64,000 nucleotides of DNA from NCBI RefSeq assembly GCF_001418255.1, contig NZ_LIPV01000001.1, positions 415,232 through 479,231 on the forward strand, given 5' to 3'. Both the position numbers and the translations under genes were made by a program. The DNA is from Thiomonas bhubaneswarensis (GTDB lineage Bacteria; Pseudomonadota; Gammaproteobacteria; Burkholderiales; Burkholderiaceae_C). A model generated the notes under the pieces. It ran no database searches and had not been told where the DNA came from. It saw nothing but the letters and a program-made list of their open reading frames with translations. Each line of letters opens with the position of its first letter. Position 1 is the first letter of the stretch. This document shows, piece by piece, positions 46,026 to 55,421 of the stretch.

Positions 46026-47996
46026 TCAATGCACCTTGCGGCGCGGCTTGGTGGCGCGCGGCGTGGGCGCGTCCAGCGACTTGCCCGCCTTGACGGCCTG
46101 ACTGGCGGTCTCGGATGACAGCGCCCTGGCCTTGGCCTGCGCCGCCTCGGGCTTCCAGATCTGGCCGATCGAAATGCTCTGTAGACGGCGCTTGCGGCCG
46201 TACCAGAGGTTGATCAGCCCGCGCGAGAAGAACACCGCCGAGAACATCGACGTGAGAATGCCCAACACATGCACCACGGCGAACCCGCGCACCGCGCCGG
46301 AGCCGAAGATGAGCAGCGCCACACCGGCAATCAAGGTGGTGACGTTGGAATCGAAAATCGTGGCCCAGGCGCGCTCATAGCCGTGGAAGATGGCGTTTTG
46401 CGGACTGGCGCCGTTGCGCAATTCTTCACGCACGCGCTCGTTGATCAGCACGTTGGAGTCGATCGCCATGCCCAGCGCCAGCGCCATGGCGGCGATGCCG
46501 GGCAGGGTGAGCGTGGCCTGCAGCATGGACAGCACGGCGACCAGCAGCAACAGGTTCACGGCCAGCGCAATCGACGACACCACGCCGAAGAACATGTAGT
46601 AGATCGACATGAAGATGACGATGGCGACGAAGCCCCAGGTCACCGAATGGAAGCCCTGCGAAATGTTCTGCTGACCCAGGCTGGGGCCGACGGTGCGCTC
46701 CTCGATGATGGTCATCGGCGCGGCCAGGGCTCCGGCGCGCAGCAGCAGCGCGGTGTCGTTGGCTTCCTGCACCGTCATATTGCCCGAGATCTGCACCCGG
46801 CCCCCGGCGATCTCGCTGCGGATGACCGGCGCGGTGATGATCTCGCCACGGCCACGGTCGAACAGGATCATGGCGGTACGCTTGCCGACGTTCTCGCGGG
46901 TCACGTCCTGGAAGATGCGCGCGCCCTTGGAATCGAGGGTGAGGAACACCGCGGGTTCGTTGGTCTGCTGATCGAAGCCGGGCTGAGCGTCGGTGAGGTT
47001 GTCGCCGGTGAGCAGGACGTCGCGCTTGACCACCAGCTTGCCGCCGCTGCGGTCGGGGAAGATCTGGTCGCCAGGCGGCAGCGGGCCTTGCCCGGCGAGC
47101 GCGGTCTGGGCAGCGGCGCTATCGTCCACCATGCGCACTTCCAGGCTGGCGGTGCGGCCCAGAATGTCCTTGGCGCGGGCCACGTCCTGAATGCCGGGCA
47201 GCTCGACCACCACGCGGTCGCGTCCCTGCTGCTGGATGATGGGCTCGGCCACGCCGAGTTCGTTGATGCGGTTGTGCAGCGTCTGGATGTTCTGCTTGAT
47301 CGCGTAGTCTTCTTCCTGCGTCACCGCGACAGGCGTGAGGCTGGCGCTGAAGCTGTTGGGCCCGGCGGGCGGCTGGGCCGCGAGCTGCAGATCGGGATGC
47401 TGGCGGGTGATGAGTTGCTTGGCCTGATCGAAGGCCGCGGCATCGACGAACACGCCCTGGATGGTGTCGCCTACGCGCTCGAGCTTGGTGTAGCGCGCGT
47501 CCTTGTCGCGCAGGCCGCTGCGCAGCTCGCCGGCGATGGAGTCCAGCTTCTTGTGCACCGCCGCCTGCATGTCCACCTGCAGCAGGAAATGCACGCCGCC
47601 GCGCAGATCGAGGCCGAGGTACATGGGGTTGGCGCCCAGCGCCGTCAGCCATGAGGGCGAGCGCGGCAGCAGGTTCACCGCAACGACGAAATGCGGATTC
47701 TCGGGGTCGGGGTTGAGCGCCTTGGCCAGCACGTCGCGCGCCTTGAGCTGCACGCTGGTGTTGCTGAAGCGGTAGTTCACCGTGGTGCCGTTGAAGTCGG
47801 CCGAGTCGGGCCTGAGGGCTGCGGCGTCGAGGATCTGCTCGCCCCTGGCCAGCAAGGCGTTGTCCACCTTGCCACCGTTGGTGCTGGAAATCTGCACGGA
47901 AGGCGATTCGCCGTACAGATTGGGCAGCGCATACACCGCGCCCACCACCAGCACGACGACCATGATGAGATATTTCCACCAGGGGTAACGATTCAT
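46026..47996 (-). CDS. secD: Protein translocase subunit SecD
   Basis: SecD is the larger partner of SecF. The 656-aa protein has an N-terminal helix (YLIMVVVLVVGAVYALPNLYG), the first periplasmic domain with LGLDLRGGVHFLLQVDM, and five C-terminal helices containing AMALALGMAIDSNVLINERVREEL. The ATG at 47996 is preceded by GAGG at a good distance and is preferred to a GTG two codons upstream. The basic C-terminal tail after the last helix is long (about 60 residues). It lies between yajC and secF in the standard order. Confidence 0.95.
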   Translation of the reverse strand: MNRYPWWKYLIMVVVLVVGAVYALPNLYGESPSVQISSTNGGKVDNALLARGEQILDAAALRPDSADFNGTTVNYRFSNTSVQLKARDVLAKALNPDPENPHFVVAVNLLPRSPSWLTALGANPMYLGLDLRGGVHFLLQVDMQAAVHKKLDSIAGELRSGLRDKDARYTKLERVGDTIQGVFVDAAAFDQAKQLITRQHPDLQLAAQPPAGPNSFSASLTPVAVTQEEDYAIKQNIQTLHNRINELGVAEPIIQQQGRDRVVVELPGIQDVARAKDILGRTASLEVRMVDDSAAAQTALAGQGPLPPGDQIFPDRSGGKLVVKRDVLLTGDNLTDAQPGFDQQTNEPAVFLTLDSKGARIFQDVTRENVGKRTAMILFDRGRGEIITAPVIRSEIAGGRVQISGNMTVQEANDTALLLRAGALAAPMTIIEERTVGPSLGQQNISQGFHSVTWGFVAIVIFMSIYYMFFGVVSSIALAVNLLLLVAVLSMLQATLTLPGIAAMALALGMAIDSNVLINERVREELRNGASPQNAIFHGYERAWATIFDSNVTTLIAGVALLIFGSGAVRGFAVVHVLGILTSMFSAVFFSRGLINLWYGRKRRLQSISIGQIWKPEAAQAKARALSSETASQAVKAGKSLDAPTPRATKPRRKVH

Positions 47997-48103
47997 GACC
48001 ACAACCTCGATTCACCCGCGCATGCACACGGGTTCAAACAAAAACGCCGCGCAAGTTGAACTGCGCGGCTGGTCCCGCGATACCGCGGGCGGAAAGCGCG
48101 CGA

Positions 48104-48439
48104 TCAGACGCCGCTCTTAATGGTTCCCTTGGGCAGCACCATGGTGACGGCGTTGCGCTGCACCTGCACTTCGGTGTTGGCGGCGATTTCCAGACCGATG
48201 TAGTTCTCGCTGACCTTGGTGATCTTGCCCACGACACCGCCCGATGTCACGACTTCATCACCCTTGGCCAGGGCCGCGAGCATGGCGCGCAACTCTTTTT
48301 GCTTCTTCATCTGCGGACGCAGCATGACGAAGTAAAGAATGACGAACATCACGATGATGGGTAGCAGGCTCATCAGGGTGGAACCAGCGCTGGGCGCGGG
48401 AGCGGCGGCTTGAGCGTGGGCGACGGAAATGAAGTTCAT
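48104..48439 (-). CDS. yajC: Sec translocon accessory protein YajC
   Basis: YajC is a small inner-membrane protein that associates with SecDF. It has 111 aa with one helix ([22 protein letters not shown]) followed by [29 protein letters not shown], which is diagnostic. It is first in the yajC-secD-secF operon; the tgt and queA genes often found upstream are absent, and argC is divergent. Confidence 0.95.
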   Translation of the reverse strand: MNFISVAHAQAAAPAPSAGSTLMSLLPIIVMFVILYFVMLRPQMKKQKELRAMLAALAKGDEVVTSGGVVGKITKVSENYIGLEIAANTEVQVQRNAVTMVLPKGTIKSGV

Positions 48440-48613
48440 GAGGGGTTCAAACGGTGGAAATCATCGGCATCCTGGCAAGCGGCCAGGGTCGGTCAACCGC
48501 GTATTGTCGCAAAGCTGCGCGCATCTGGCGAAAATTCCGGCAATACTTGCTCGAAGCAGCTCGATCCAGCGTCGCACAAAGCCCATAAGATGGCAGTTTT
48601 ATCGAGGGTTTCC

Positions 48614-49672
48614 ATGAAACGTCTGCGCATCGGCATCGTTGGCGGCACCGGCTACACCGGGGTGGAATTGTTGCGTCTGCTGGCTCGCCACCCGCAGGCG
48701 GAACTGGCGGCCATCACCTCGCGCAAGGAGGCGGGCACGGCGGTGTCGGACATGTTCACCAGCCTGCGCGGTCATGTGGATCTGGCCTTCTCCACACCCG
48801 AAGACGCACCGCTGCACACCTGCGACATTGTGTTCTTCGCCACACCGCACGGCGTGGCGATGGCTCAGGCGCGGCGGCTTTTGGAGGCCGGGGTGCGGAT
48901 CATCGACCTGGCCGCCGACTTCCGGCTGCAGAACCTGGCCGAATTCACCCAGTGGTACGGCATGGAGCACGCCTGCCCCGATCTGCTGCAGGAGGCGGTG
49001 TACGGCCTGCCCGAACTGCATCGCGCAGCCATCGCCAAGGCGCGCATCGTCGCCAATCCGGGCTGCTATCCCACCACGGTGCAACTGGGTTTCGCGCCGC
49101 TGTTGCGCACCCCCGGCCTGGTCGATGCCAGCCACCTCGTGGCCAACTGCGCCTCGGGCGTCTCGGGCGCGGGGCGCAAGGCGGAAATCGGCCTGCTGTT
49201 CAGCGAGGCCTCCGACAACTTCAAGGCCTACGGCGTCAAAGGCCATCGGCACGGGCCTGAAATCAACGAGCAACTTCGGCGCATCGCGGGTGTCGCCCCC
49301 GGCAGCGACGCGGTCGACTGTCTGTTCGTGCCTCACCTCACGCCGATGATCCGCGGCATGCACGCCACGCTCCACGCCCGCCTCACACCCGCCGGGCAGG
49401 CGCTCGACCTGCAACGCCTCTTCGAGGACTTCTACGCCCAGGAGCCTTTTGTCGATGTGCTGCCCGCAGGCAGCACGCCCGAGACCCGCTCGGTGCGCGG
49501 CGCCAACACCCTGCGCCTGGCCGTGCACAAGCCGCGCCCTGACACCGCGCTGATCCTGGTGGTGCAGGACAACCTGACCAAGGGCGCCTCCGGCCAGGCG
49601 GTGCAGAACATGAACGTCATGTTCGGCCTGCCCGAAGCCATGGGGCTCGACGGACTGGCAGTGTTGCCCTGA
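48614..49672 (+). CDS. argC: N-acetyl-gamma-glutamyl-phosphate reductase
   Basis: ArgC reduces N-acetylglutamyl-phosphate to the semialdehyde in arginine synthesis with NADPH. The 352-aa protein has the Rossmann motif [19 protein letters not shown], the catalytic cysteine in [15 protein letters not shown], and the later [13 protein letters not shown] and [12 protein letters not shown]. The ATG at 48614 is preceded by GAGGGTTTCC, giving GAGGG at a usable distance. It begins the argC-erpA block that in related genomes continues with anmK. Confidence 0.96.
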   Translation: MKRLRIGIVGGTGYTGVELLRLLARHPQAELAAITSRKEAGTAVSDMFTSLRGHVDLAFSTPEDAPLHTCDIVFFATPHGVAMAQARRLLEAGVRIIDLAADFRLQNLAEFTQWYGMEHACPDLLQEAVYGLPELHRAAIAKARIVANPGCYPTTVQLGFAPLLRTPGLVDASHLVANCASGVSGAGRKAEIGLLFSEASDNFKAYGVKGHRHGPEINEQLRRIAGVAPGSDAVDCLFVPHLTPMIRGMHATLHARLTPAGQALDLQRLFEDFYAQEPFVDVLPAGSTPETRSVRGANTLRLAVHKPRPDTALILVVQDNLTKGASGQAVQNMNVMFGLPEAMGLDGLAVLP

Positions 49673-49748
49673 ATGAGCTTGGCAATGCCGCTGCGCGCCG
49701 AAGGGTCTTGTGCGGCACTAAAATTGAGGTCCTTTTCAGGAGAAGTCC

Positions 49749-50126
49749 ATGAGCGCCATGCTTGACACCGCCCCCGCCGCCGAAATGGCCGTCCCGCCCG
49801 CGCCGCTGCTGTTCACCGACAGCGCGGCAGCCAAGGTCAAGGAACTGATCGACGAGGAGGGCAACACCGATCTGAAACTGCGCGTGTTCGTGCAGGGCGG
49901 CGGCTGCTCCGGCTTTCAGTACGGCTTCACCTTCGACGAAGCGGTGAACGAAGACGACACCCAGATGGTGAAAAACGGCGTCACCCTTCTGATCGACGCC
50001 ATGAGCCTGCAATACCTGGTCGGCGCCGAGATCGACTACAAGGAAGGGCTGGAAGGCGCCCAGTTCGTCATCAAGAACCCGAACGCCACAACGACCTGCG
50101 GCTGCGGCTCGTCGTTTTCGGTCTGA
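49749..50126 (+). CDS. erpA: Iron-sulfur cluster insertion protein ErpA
   Basis: ErpA is an A-type carrier that delivers Fe-S clusters to apoproteins. The 125-aa protein carries the three conserved cysteines, one in [11 protein letters not shown] and two in [11 protein letters not shown] at the C-terminus. The ATG has AGGAGA 6-7 bases upstream. A 19-bp perfect hairpin follows the gene and separates it from the convergent second dab operon. Confidence 0.95.
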   Translation: MSAMLDTAPAAEMAVPPAPLLFTDSAAAKVKELIDEEGNTDLKLRVFVQGGGCSGFQYGFTFDEAVNEDDTQMVKNGVTLLIDAMSLQYLVGAEIDYKEGLEGAQFVIKNPNATTTCGCGSSFSV

Positions 50127-50145
50127 CAGTCCTTCAGCACTCCCC

Positions 50146-50188
50146 CTGAAAGCAGCAACCGCCCTCTCTGGGCGGTTGCTGCTTTCAG
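50146..50188. terminator. 19-bp perfect hairpin between erpA and the second dab operon
   Basis: CTGAAAGCAGCAACCGCCC (50146-50164), a TCTCT loop and its exact inverse (50170-50188) form a 19-bp stem. It ends three bases before the dabA stop codon, so it serves both erpA (plus) and dabA (minus). Each 3' arm carries a short T-rich stretch inside the stem rather than a separate T-run. Confidence 0.8.
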
Positions 50189-50190
50189 CT

Positions 50191-52674
50191 TCAGGCCCAC
50201 TGCCCGTCTGCCTTGCGTCGGTGCGTGTCGCCCGAGGCATCGATCTGCAGGATGTGTAGCCAGCCGCCATCGACCAGTTCACGCACCAGTTGGTGCCTGG
50301 CGATGACGGCATCGATTGCCTGCTGCGGCGCCTCAAGGAACACCGACAGCCGCACCGGCTCGTGCATCCACCGCTGACCGTCATGCACCGACTGCAGCGG
50401 CAGGCCCACGCGCAAATCGCCGCCGTTGCCCTCGAGCACACCGATGGCGCCGCCGACGATGTTGTGCAGCACCTTGTTGCCACTGCCCAGGCGCGCGGCA
50501 TCGATCACTGAGCCGTAGTACTGCAGGTTGATCCAGTTGGCCACGACCATCGGCGCGGTCATGATGAGCTCCAGAATCTTGAAGCCCTCATCGTTCTGCC
50601 AGACATAGTCGTGCAGAAAGGCGCGGCCCTGCAGATCGATCGCGGCGGTGCGCTGGCGCGGCGCGGCGATGAACGCGGCGTTGTTGGCCAGAGCCCATTC
50701 CGGCCGTACCTGCGCCCAGTCGCGGCTGCGCTTTTGCACCTCGACATGCACCTTGTGGTCGGGCAAGTGGGCCAGCCCGAGCAAGGCGGCGCGCTCCATG
50801 CGGGCGAGGTCGCCTGCCTGCTCCAGCCACTGCCGGGTCTGTGCCAGATCGTCGTTGAATTCCACCGGGAGGTCGTCGGTATCGAACACCCGCATCGCAT
50901 CGGTGGTGGTGTCGTGCAGCGCGGGCAGGAACCAGGTGTCCTGCGGGATGATGATGCCGCGCGCCCGCAGTCCCTCACGTACAGCAGGCTGGTTGAGCAG
51001 CGCAGCGACCACCCGTGCGCTGGCCTCGCCGGTCTGCCCGGCGCAGGCCCCACAGTCCAGGCTGGTTGCGTGCGGGTTGTTCACCGTGGTGCTTCCATGC
51101 CCGACCAGCAGCACCAGGCGGGCGAACTGCTCGGTCAGCGCCATGCTGCGCAGAATGCGCTCGGCGTTGTCCACCCGGTCGGCCTCGGGAATGCCAACAG
51201 GCAACACCCGCGTCGGATGCGCATGGCCGCAGCTGGCCGCAGCAGCCGAGGAAATGACCGGGCGCAGCCGGGCGAAGGTGCCAGCGTCCAGCCCCTGCGA
51301 GGCGGGATCGGGCACAGGGCGCGACCAGCCCAGGCTGTTGGCCAGTAGCTTGGGCGCGTACATCAGGCCGGCGGCTTCGACGAAAGAAAAACAGGACGCG
51401 GCCGACAGCTTGAACCCCTTCCACGCCTTGGCCAAGCCCAGACGCTGGCGGCGCTGCTGCGCGAGATGCGGTGCGCTGCCGCCCTCGATCTGCTCGGGAA
51501 TGCAATAGCTCGGGTTGAAAATCACCGGCACATGCGTGCGCCCTTGGTCGGCGCCCAGCGGCAGGACTTCGATGAACATGCCGAAGAACCCGGCGAAACC
51601 CAGGGTCTGAGCCTTCGGAGCCACGGTTTCCAGACTGCGGCGAAACACTTCCGAGCGTACATCGATGCAGAACGCCGCCTGCACTGCAGGCCGGGGCGTC
51701 TGGGCAGCGACGGCGCGCTTGAGCCCGTGGGTGATAGGGCGCTGCACCCCGACTTCCATCGCCAGCAGCAGCACACGGTCGATTTCCGCAGCGGCCTGAC
51801 GCTTGGCTGAAGGCGCACGCATGCTCTCGGCCAGCATCTCGTGCCAGCGCGCCACCAGCGCCGAGCTGCGCTTTTCCTGGTAGAGCAGCACATCCCACAT
51901 CAGCCGGATCGCCAGCAGATCGACCACCGAGTCGTTCTGCTCACCCTGCAACTCGGCCTGCCAGCTCAGGTAGCGGGTCCACGAGGCCCAGCCGTTGATG
52001 CTCAGCAGTGCGGCATGCAGGTAGCGCTCGACCGCGGCGTCGGGAATCTCCAATTGCGCCAGCGCCCAGGCGATCGCCTCGCGCGGCCTCTCGGGCAGGC
52101 GAGCGACGGCGGCGCGAAAGTCGCCCAGGCCCATCATCGCCGGACTGCGGTCGATCATCGCTGCGGCTTTCCAGCTGGCGTAGAGCCCCTGCCCACGCCA
52201 GGGCATGGCCACCATCGCCTGACCGAGATCGAAATACGCCGCGCAGTTCAGGCTGATGCGTTCGGTGACGAAGCTGGACCACAGCCCGCCCTCGACCCGC
52301 TCCAGGATCACGCTGACCGGTGCCATTCCCAGCCGCGGCTTGGGCGCGCGCGTGGACAGGGTTTGCAGCACGTCCTGCACCTCAAGCGCGCTGCCCAGTC
52401 GGGTGAGTGCCTCGTCGATGTCGTCAGGCGTTAGGCGGCCGCTGTCGATCTGCTCGCGCCAATAGTCCCATGGCATGTACAGGCTGCTGCCGACCACCCG
52501 CGCGAGCAGATCCGAGGCATCCTGGAAACGCAGGTCACGCAACCCGAAATACGGATTGACCGCAACGAAATGCTTGAGCGGCCACAGCGGGGCGATGCGC
52601 GCGCAGGCGGCATCGATGCGGGCGTCGAGCTGTGCCGCGGAGGTGATGGCTTGGGAGGCGTCGTTGAGGTTCAT
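50191..52674 (-). CDS. dabA: DabA, inorganic-carbon accumulation subunit (DUF2309), DAB system 2
   Basis: This second DabA is 827 aa from MNLNDASQAITSAAQLDARI, the length of the compact DabA2 type. The zinc site is intact: C336 and D338 in AFCIDVRSEVFRR, H526 in LVGHGSTTVNNPH and C541 in LDCGACAGQ, again with a 15-residue H-to-C spacing. It should couple the DabB ion flux to CO2 hydration. The start follows the dabB stop after one base (TGACATG), so translation is coupled. A longer frame upstream lies inside dabB. It differs from the first DabA in lacking about 210 residues and in having no CPII gene. Confidence 0.94.
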   Translation of the reverse strand: MNLNDASQAITSAAQLDARIDAACARIAPLWPLKHFVAVNPYFGLRDLRFQDASDLLARVVGSSLYMPWDYWREQIDSGRLTPDDIDEALTRLGSALEVQDVLQTLSTRAPKPRLGMAPVSVILERVEGGLWSSFVTERISLNCAAYFDLGQAMVAMPWRGQGLYASWKAAAMIDRSPAMMGLGDFRAAVARLPERPREAIAWALAQLEIPDAAVERYLHAALLSINGWASWTRYLSWQAELQGEQNDSVVDLLAIRLMWDVLLYQEKRSSALVARWHEMLAESMRAPSAKRQAAAEIDRVLLLAMEVGVQRPITHGLKRAVAAQTPRPAVQAAFCIDVRSEVFRRSLETVAPKAQTLGFAGFFGMFIEVLPLGADQGRTHVPVIFNPSYCIPEQIEGGSAPHLAQQRRQRLGLAKAWKGFKLSAASCFSFVEAAGLMYAPKLLANSLGWSRPVPDPASQGLDAGTFARLRPVISSAAAASCGHAHPTRVLPVGIPEADRVDNAERILRSMALTEQFARLVLLVGHGSTTVNNPHATSLDCGACAGQTGEASARVVAALLNQPAVREGLRARGIIIPQDTWFLPALHDTTTDAMRVFDTDDLPVEFNDDLAQTRQWLEQAGDLARMERAALLGLAHLPDHKVHVEVQKRSRDWAQVRPEWALANNAAFIAAPRQRTAAIDLQGRAFLHDYVWQNDEGFKILELIMTAPMVVANWINLQYYGSVIDAARLGSGNKVLHNIVGGAIGVLEGNGGDLRVGLPLQSVHDGQRWMHEPVRLSVFLEAPQQAIDAVIARHQLVRELVDGGWLHILQIDASGDTHRRKADGQWA

Positions 52675-52675
52675 G

Positions 52676-54316
52676 TCAGGCTCCAGTCGAAAGGTGGGAA
52701 GCGGTTTGCGGCGTGGCCTGCGTCGGCGAGGGCCACGCCCGCTGCAGCAGGCGGGTGATCGCCACGTCGATGTACAGGCCGTTGTAGAGGTGCACCCACA
52801 GGCGCCGACGCAGCGCTGAGGAGCTGCTGGCGATGAAGCGCTGCGCACCGAGAAGCAGAAGGAACAGCGCGATGACCAGCGGCACCAGCCACGCCTGCGC
52901 TGCCGCAGCGCCGGGCTGCAGAGGCAGCACGCTGCCGCGCAACATCATGTCGAATGCGGCATGTAGCAGGTAGTAAGCCGAGCACACCACGGCGGCCAGT
53001 CCCACCGCGCGCAGCCACTGCGCCGCGCCAAGCACCGCCGTGGTCTGCAACAACAGCTGGGCGGTGGCCACTGACACGATGGCCGCAGCGGCGATCAGCG
53101 CCGGCTCTTGGCGCCAATCCAACCCGAACGTGGCCGCCAGACTGACGGACACCGCCGCGGCAACGGCCAGGATGCCCACCGTCCGCATCGCGCCGCCGCG
53201 GGAACTGGAATAGCGCACCACCGGGGCGCGAAAGCCGTCCACCCCGCTGCCGGAGGCCAGAAACGCATGCGCCTTGTACAGCGAATGCGCCACCAGATGC
53301 AGCATCGCCAGGCTATAGAGGCCCAGGCCGCATTCGAGCAGCATGAACCCCATCTGCGCGGTGGTGGACCAGGCCAGCGACACCTTGATGCTGGTCTGGG
53401 TGAGCATGACCAGCGAGGCCAGCGCTAGCGTCGTCAGACCGATCAGCGCGAGCACCGCCAGCGCCAGACCGGACTGCGACATCAGCGGACTCATGCGCAG
53501 CACCAGGAACGCCCCGGCATTGACGATGCCCGCGTGCAGCAGCGCCGAAACCGGCGTGGGCGCCTCCATCACCTGGATCAGCCAGCCGTGCAGCGGAAAC
53601 TGCGCCGACTTCAGCGCCGCGCTGACCACGACCAAAAGAGCCGCCGCCTGCAGGCCGAGCGGCAGCGGCTGCAGCGGCGCCGCCAGCCGTGCGTACAGCT
53701 CGGGCAGCTCCAGGGTGTGCAGGTTGCTGCCGATCAGCAGCACCGCCAGCAGCAGTGCGGCATCGCCGATGCGGCTGGCGACGAACTTCTTGTGCGCCGC
53801 GAGCATCGCCGCCGGACGCTCGCGGTAGAACGTGAGCAACTGATGCAGGCACAGGCTGGTGGACATCCACGCCAGCGCGAACAGCAGCAGATTGCCGCTG
53901 ACGATCAGCGTCAGGATGGACGCCAGGGTCCACATCAGCCACAGGTGAAACCGCCCCTGCCCGACTTCGCGATCGAGGTAGGTGCGGGCATAGCGCGAGA
54001 CGATCACGCCAACGAAGGAAACCAGCAGCAGCATCACCAGGGTGACCGCGTTCAGGTAGACGCTCAGCGAAAACGCGCCCACATCGCCCGGCAGGGCAAT
54101 GGAAAACGCAGTCCACGCCACAGGCGGCTTCAGCGCGAAGATGGCGGCGATGCCTGTCGCTGCGGCGAAAGCGGCCCAGGCAGCCGCCGTATTGAGCCTG
54201 GCGACAGCGGAAGGCCGTGCCGCAGCCCAGCGGCTGCCGACCAGTCCGGCCAGCCAGAGCACCGCAGGGGGCACCAGGCCGATGGCGGGAGAAATAGCAG
54301 GTGTGATGTCCGTCAT
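52676..54316 (-). CDS. dabB: DabB, NuoL-like ion-conducting membrane subunit, DAB system 2
   Basis: This is the 546-aa membrane partner of the second DabA, an Mrp/NuoL-family protein with about 14 helices. The family motifs PTPVSALLHAGIVNAGAFLVLR, KVSLAWSTTAQMGFMLLECG and LHLVAHSLYKAHAFLASG are present. No other Nuo or Mrp genes are near. It starts the two-gene operon, divergent from a LysR regulator across a 146-bp AT-rich region, and carries a long C-terminal helical extension (YNGLYIDVAITRLLQRAWP) as in NuoL-type DabB proteins. Confidence 0.93.
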   Translation of the reverse strand: MTDITPAISPAIGLVPPAVLWLAGLVGSRWAAARPSAVARLNTAAAWAAFAAATGIAAIFALKPPVAWTAFSIALPGDVGAFSLSVYLNAVTLVMLLLVSFVGVIVSRYARTYLDREVGQGRFHLWLMWTLASILTLIVSGNLLLFALAWMSTSLCLHQLLTFYRERPAAMLAAHKKFVASRIGDAALLLAVLLIGSNLHTLELPELYARLAAPLQPLPLGLQAAALLVVVSAALKSAQFPLHGWLIQVMEAPTPVSALLHAGIVNAGAFLVLRMSPLMSQSGLALAVLALIGLTTLALASLVMLTQTSIKVSLAWSTTAQMGFMLLECGLGLYSLAMLHLVAHSLYKAHAFLASGSGVDGFRAPVVRYSSSRGGAMRTVGILAVAAAVSVSLAATFGLDWRQEPALIAAAAIVSVATAQLLLQTTAVLGAAQWLRAVGLAAVVCSAYYLLHAAFDMMLRGSVLPLQPGAAAAQAWLVPLVIALFLLLLGAQRFIASSSSALRRRLWVHLYNGLYIDVAITRLLQRAWPSPTQATPQTASHLSTGA

Positions 54317-54405
54317 GGGGCTCTCCTTGGATTGATCGCAGCGCCGCCGGAATGGGCACGCTTTGGATGGGGAGGCAGTCTAGGGAGAGCTCCAACAAAA
54401 CTCTA

Positions 54406-54420
54406 ATGAATTGTTATCAT
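54406..54420. promoter_or_regulatory. Operator-like T-N11-A dyad between dabB and lysR
   Basis: ATGA-N7-TCAT is a short dyad of the LysR T-N11-A type in the AT-rich centre of the divergent intergenic region. A -10-like TATGAT for the dab operon overlaps its right arm (54421-54416, minus strand). It is the natural place for the adjacent regulator to bind, but the arms are only 4 bp. Confidence 0.35.
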
Positions 54421-54462
54421 AAAAACCATTGCCTTAAAGCTATACATTGCCGGAGCGACCCG

Positions 54463-55389
54463 ATGCTGCATGTCACCCTGCGTCAATTGCGCACCTTTGA
54501 GGCCGTAGCGCGGCTGCGCAGCTTTTCGCGCGCGGCCGACGAGCAGCACGTCACCCAGCCCACGGTGTCCAAGCAGATTCGCTTGCTTCAAGAGACCGTG
54601 GGGCTGCCTCTTCTCGAGCAGATCGGCAAGCGCATCTATCTCACCCAGGCAGGCGAAGCGCTGTATGCCACCTGCGGTGGATGGCTGGAGACCTGGGGCC
54701 GGTTCGAGCAGACCATCGCCGACCTGAAAGGCATCAAGCAGGGGAGGCTGCGCATCGCCACGGTGACCACCACCAAATACTTCATGCCGCGTTTGCTCGG
54801 TCCGTTCTGCAATACCTATCCCGGCATCGACATCGCGCTGGAAGTAGTCAACCGCGACCGCGTACTCGAACGCATGGCGCGCAATCAGGACGATCTGTAT
54901 GTGATGGGCGTACCGCCGGACGATCTGGACATCGTGCGCGAGCCCTTTCTGGAAAACACCCTGGTCGTGCTGGCCGCGGCGACGCATCCACTGGCCGGGC
55001 GCAGCGATATCACCCTGGACGAAGTCGCCAAGGAGCCTTTCATCCTGCGCGAGCACGGCTCGGGCACGCGGCTGACCGTGGAGCGGGTGTTTCGCGAACG
55101 CGGTCTTAGCTTGAGTGTGCGCATGGAACTCGGTAGCAACGAGGCGATCAAGCAGGCAGTCGCTGGCGGGCTGGGGCTGGGCATCCTGTCTCTCAGTACC
55201 CTGCATGCCGACCCGCGTCTCGACGAGGTTGCGGTGCTCGACGTGGAGAACTTCCCCATCCGACGCCACTGGTATGTGGTTTGGCCACGCGACAAGGAAC
55301 TGTCTGTGGTCGCCAAGGCCTTTCTGGACTTTTTGCGCGGCCATGTGGATCTGCTCACGCACCGCGAGCCAGTGCCGACTTCGGCATGA
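54463..55389 (+). CDS. LysR-family regulator of the CbbR/CmpR type
   Basis: This 308-aa transcription factor has an N-terminal winged helix-turn-helix (LRQLRTFEAVARLRSFSRAADEQHVTQPTVSKQIRLL) and a C-terminal effector domain with GRLRIATVTTTKYFMPRLLGPF and GGLGLGILSLSTL. The start MLHVTLRQLRTF and domain sequence resemble CbbR/CmpR proteins that respond to carbon metabolites. It is divergent from the second dab operon, so it most likely regulates it, possibly also the cbbL promoter. The ATG at 54463 gives the usual start; upstream in-frame codons are not conserved. Confidence 0.9.
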   Translation: MLHVTLRQLRTFEAVARLRSFSRAADEQHVTQPTVSKQIRLLQETVGLPLLEQIGKRIYLTQAGEALYATCGGWLETWGRFEQTIADLKGIKQGRLRIATVTTTKYFMPRLLGPFCNTYPGIDIALEVVNRDRVLERMARNQDDLYVMGVPPDDLDIVREPFLENTLVVLAAATHPLAGRSDITLDEVAKEPFILREHGSGTRLTVERVFRERGLSLSVRMELGSNEAIKQAVAGGLGLGILSLSTLHADPRLDEVAVLDVENFPIRRHWYVVWPRDKELSVVAKAFLDFLRGHVDLLTHREPVPTSA

Positions 55390-55392
55390 CAT

Positions 55393-55412
55393 GCCGACAG
55401 GAGTCTGTCGGC
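55393..55412. terminator. Hairpin between lysR and anmK
   Basis: GCCGACAG-GAGT-CTGTCGGC is a perfect 8-bp stem four bases after the lysR stop codon and ten bases before the anmK stop codon. No T-run follows, so it is either a weak terminator or an extragenic palindrome. Its CTGTCGG core also appears in the repeats near 31320 and 33870. Confidence 0.5.
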
Positions 55413-55421
55413 GTCCGGTTG

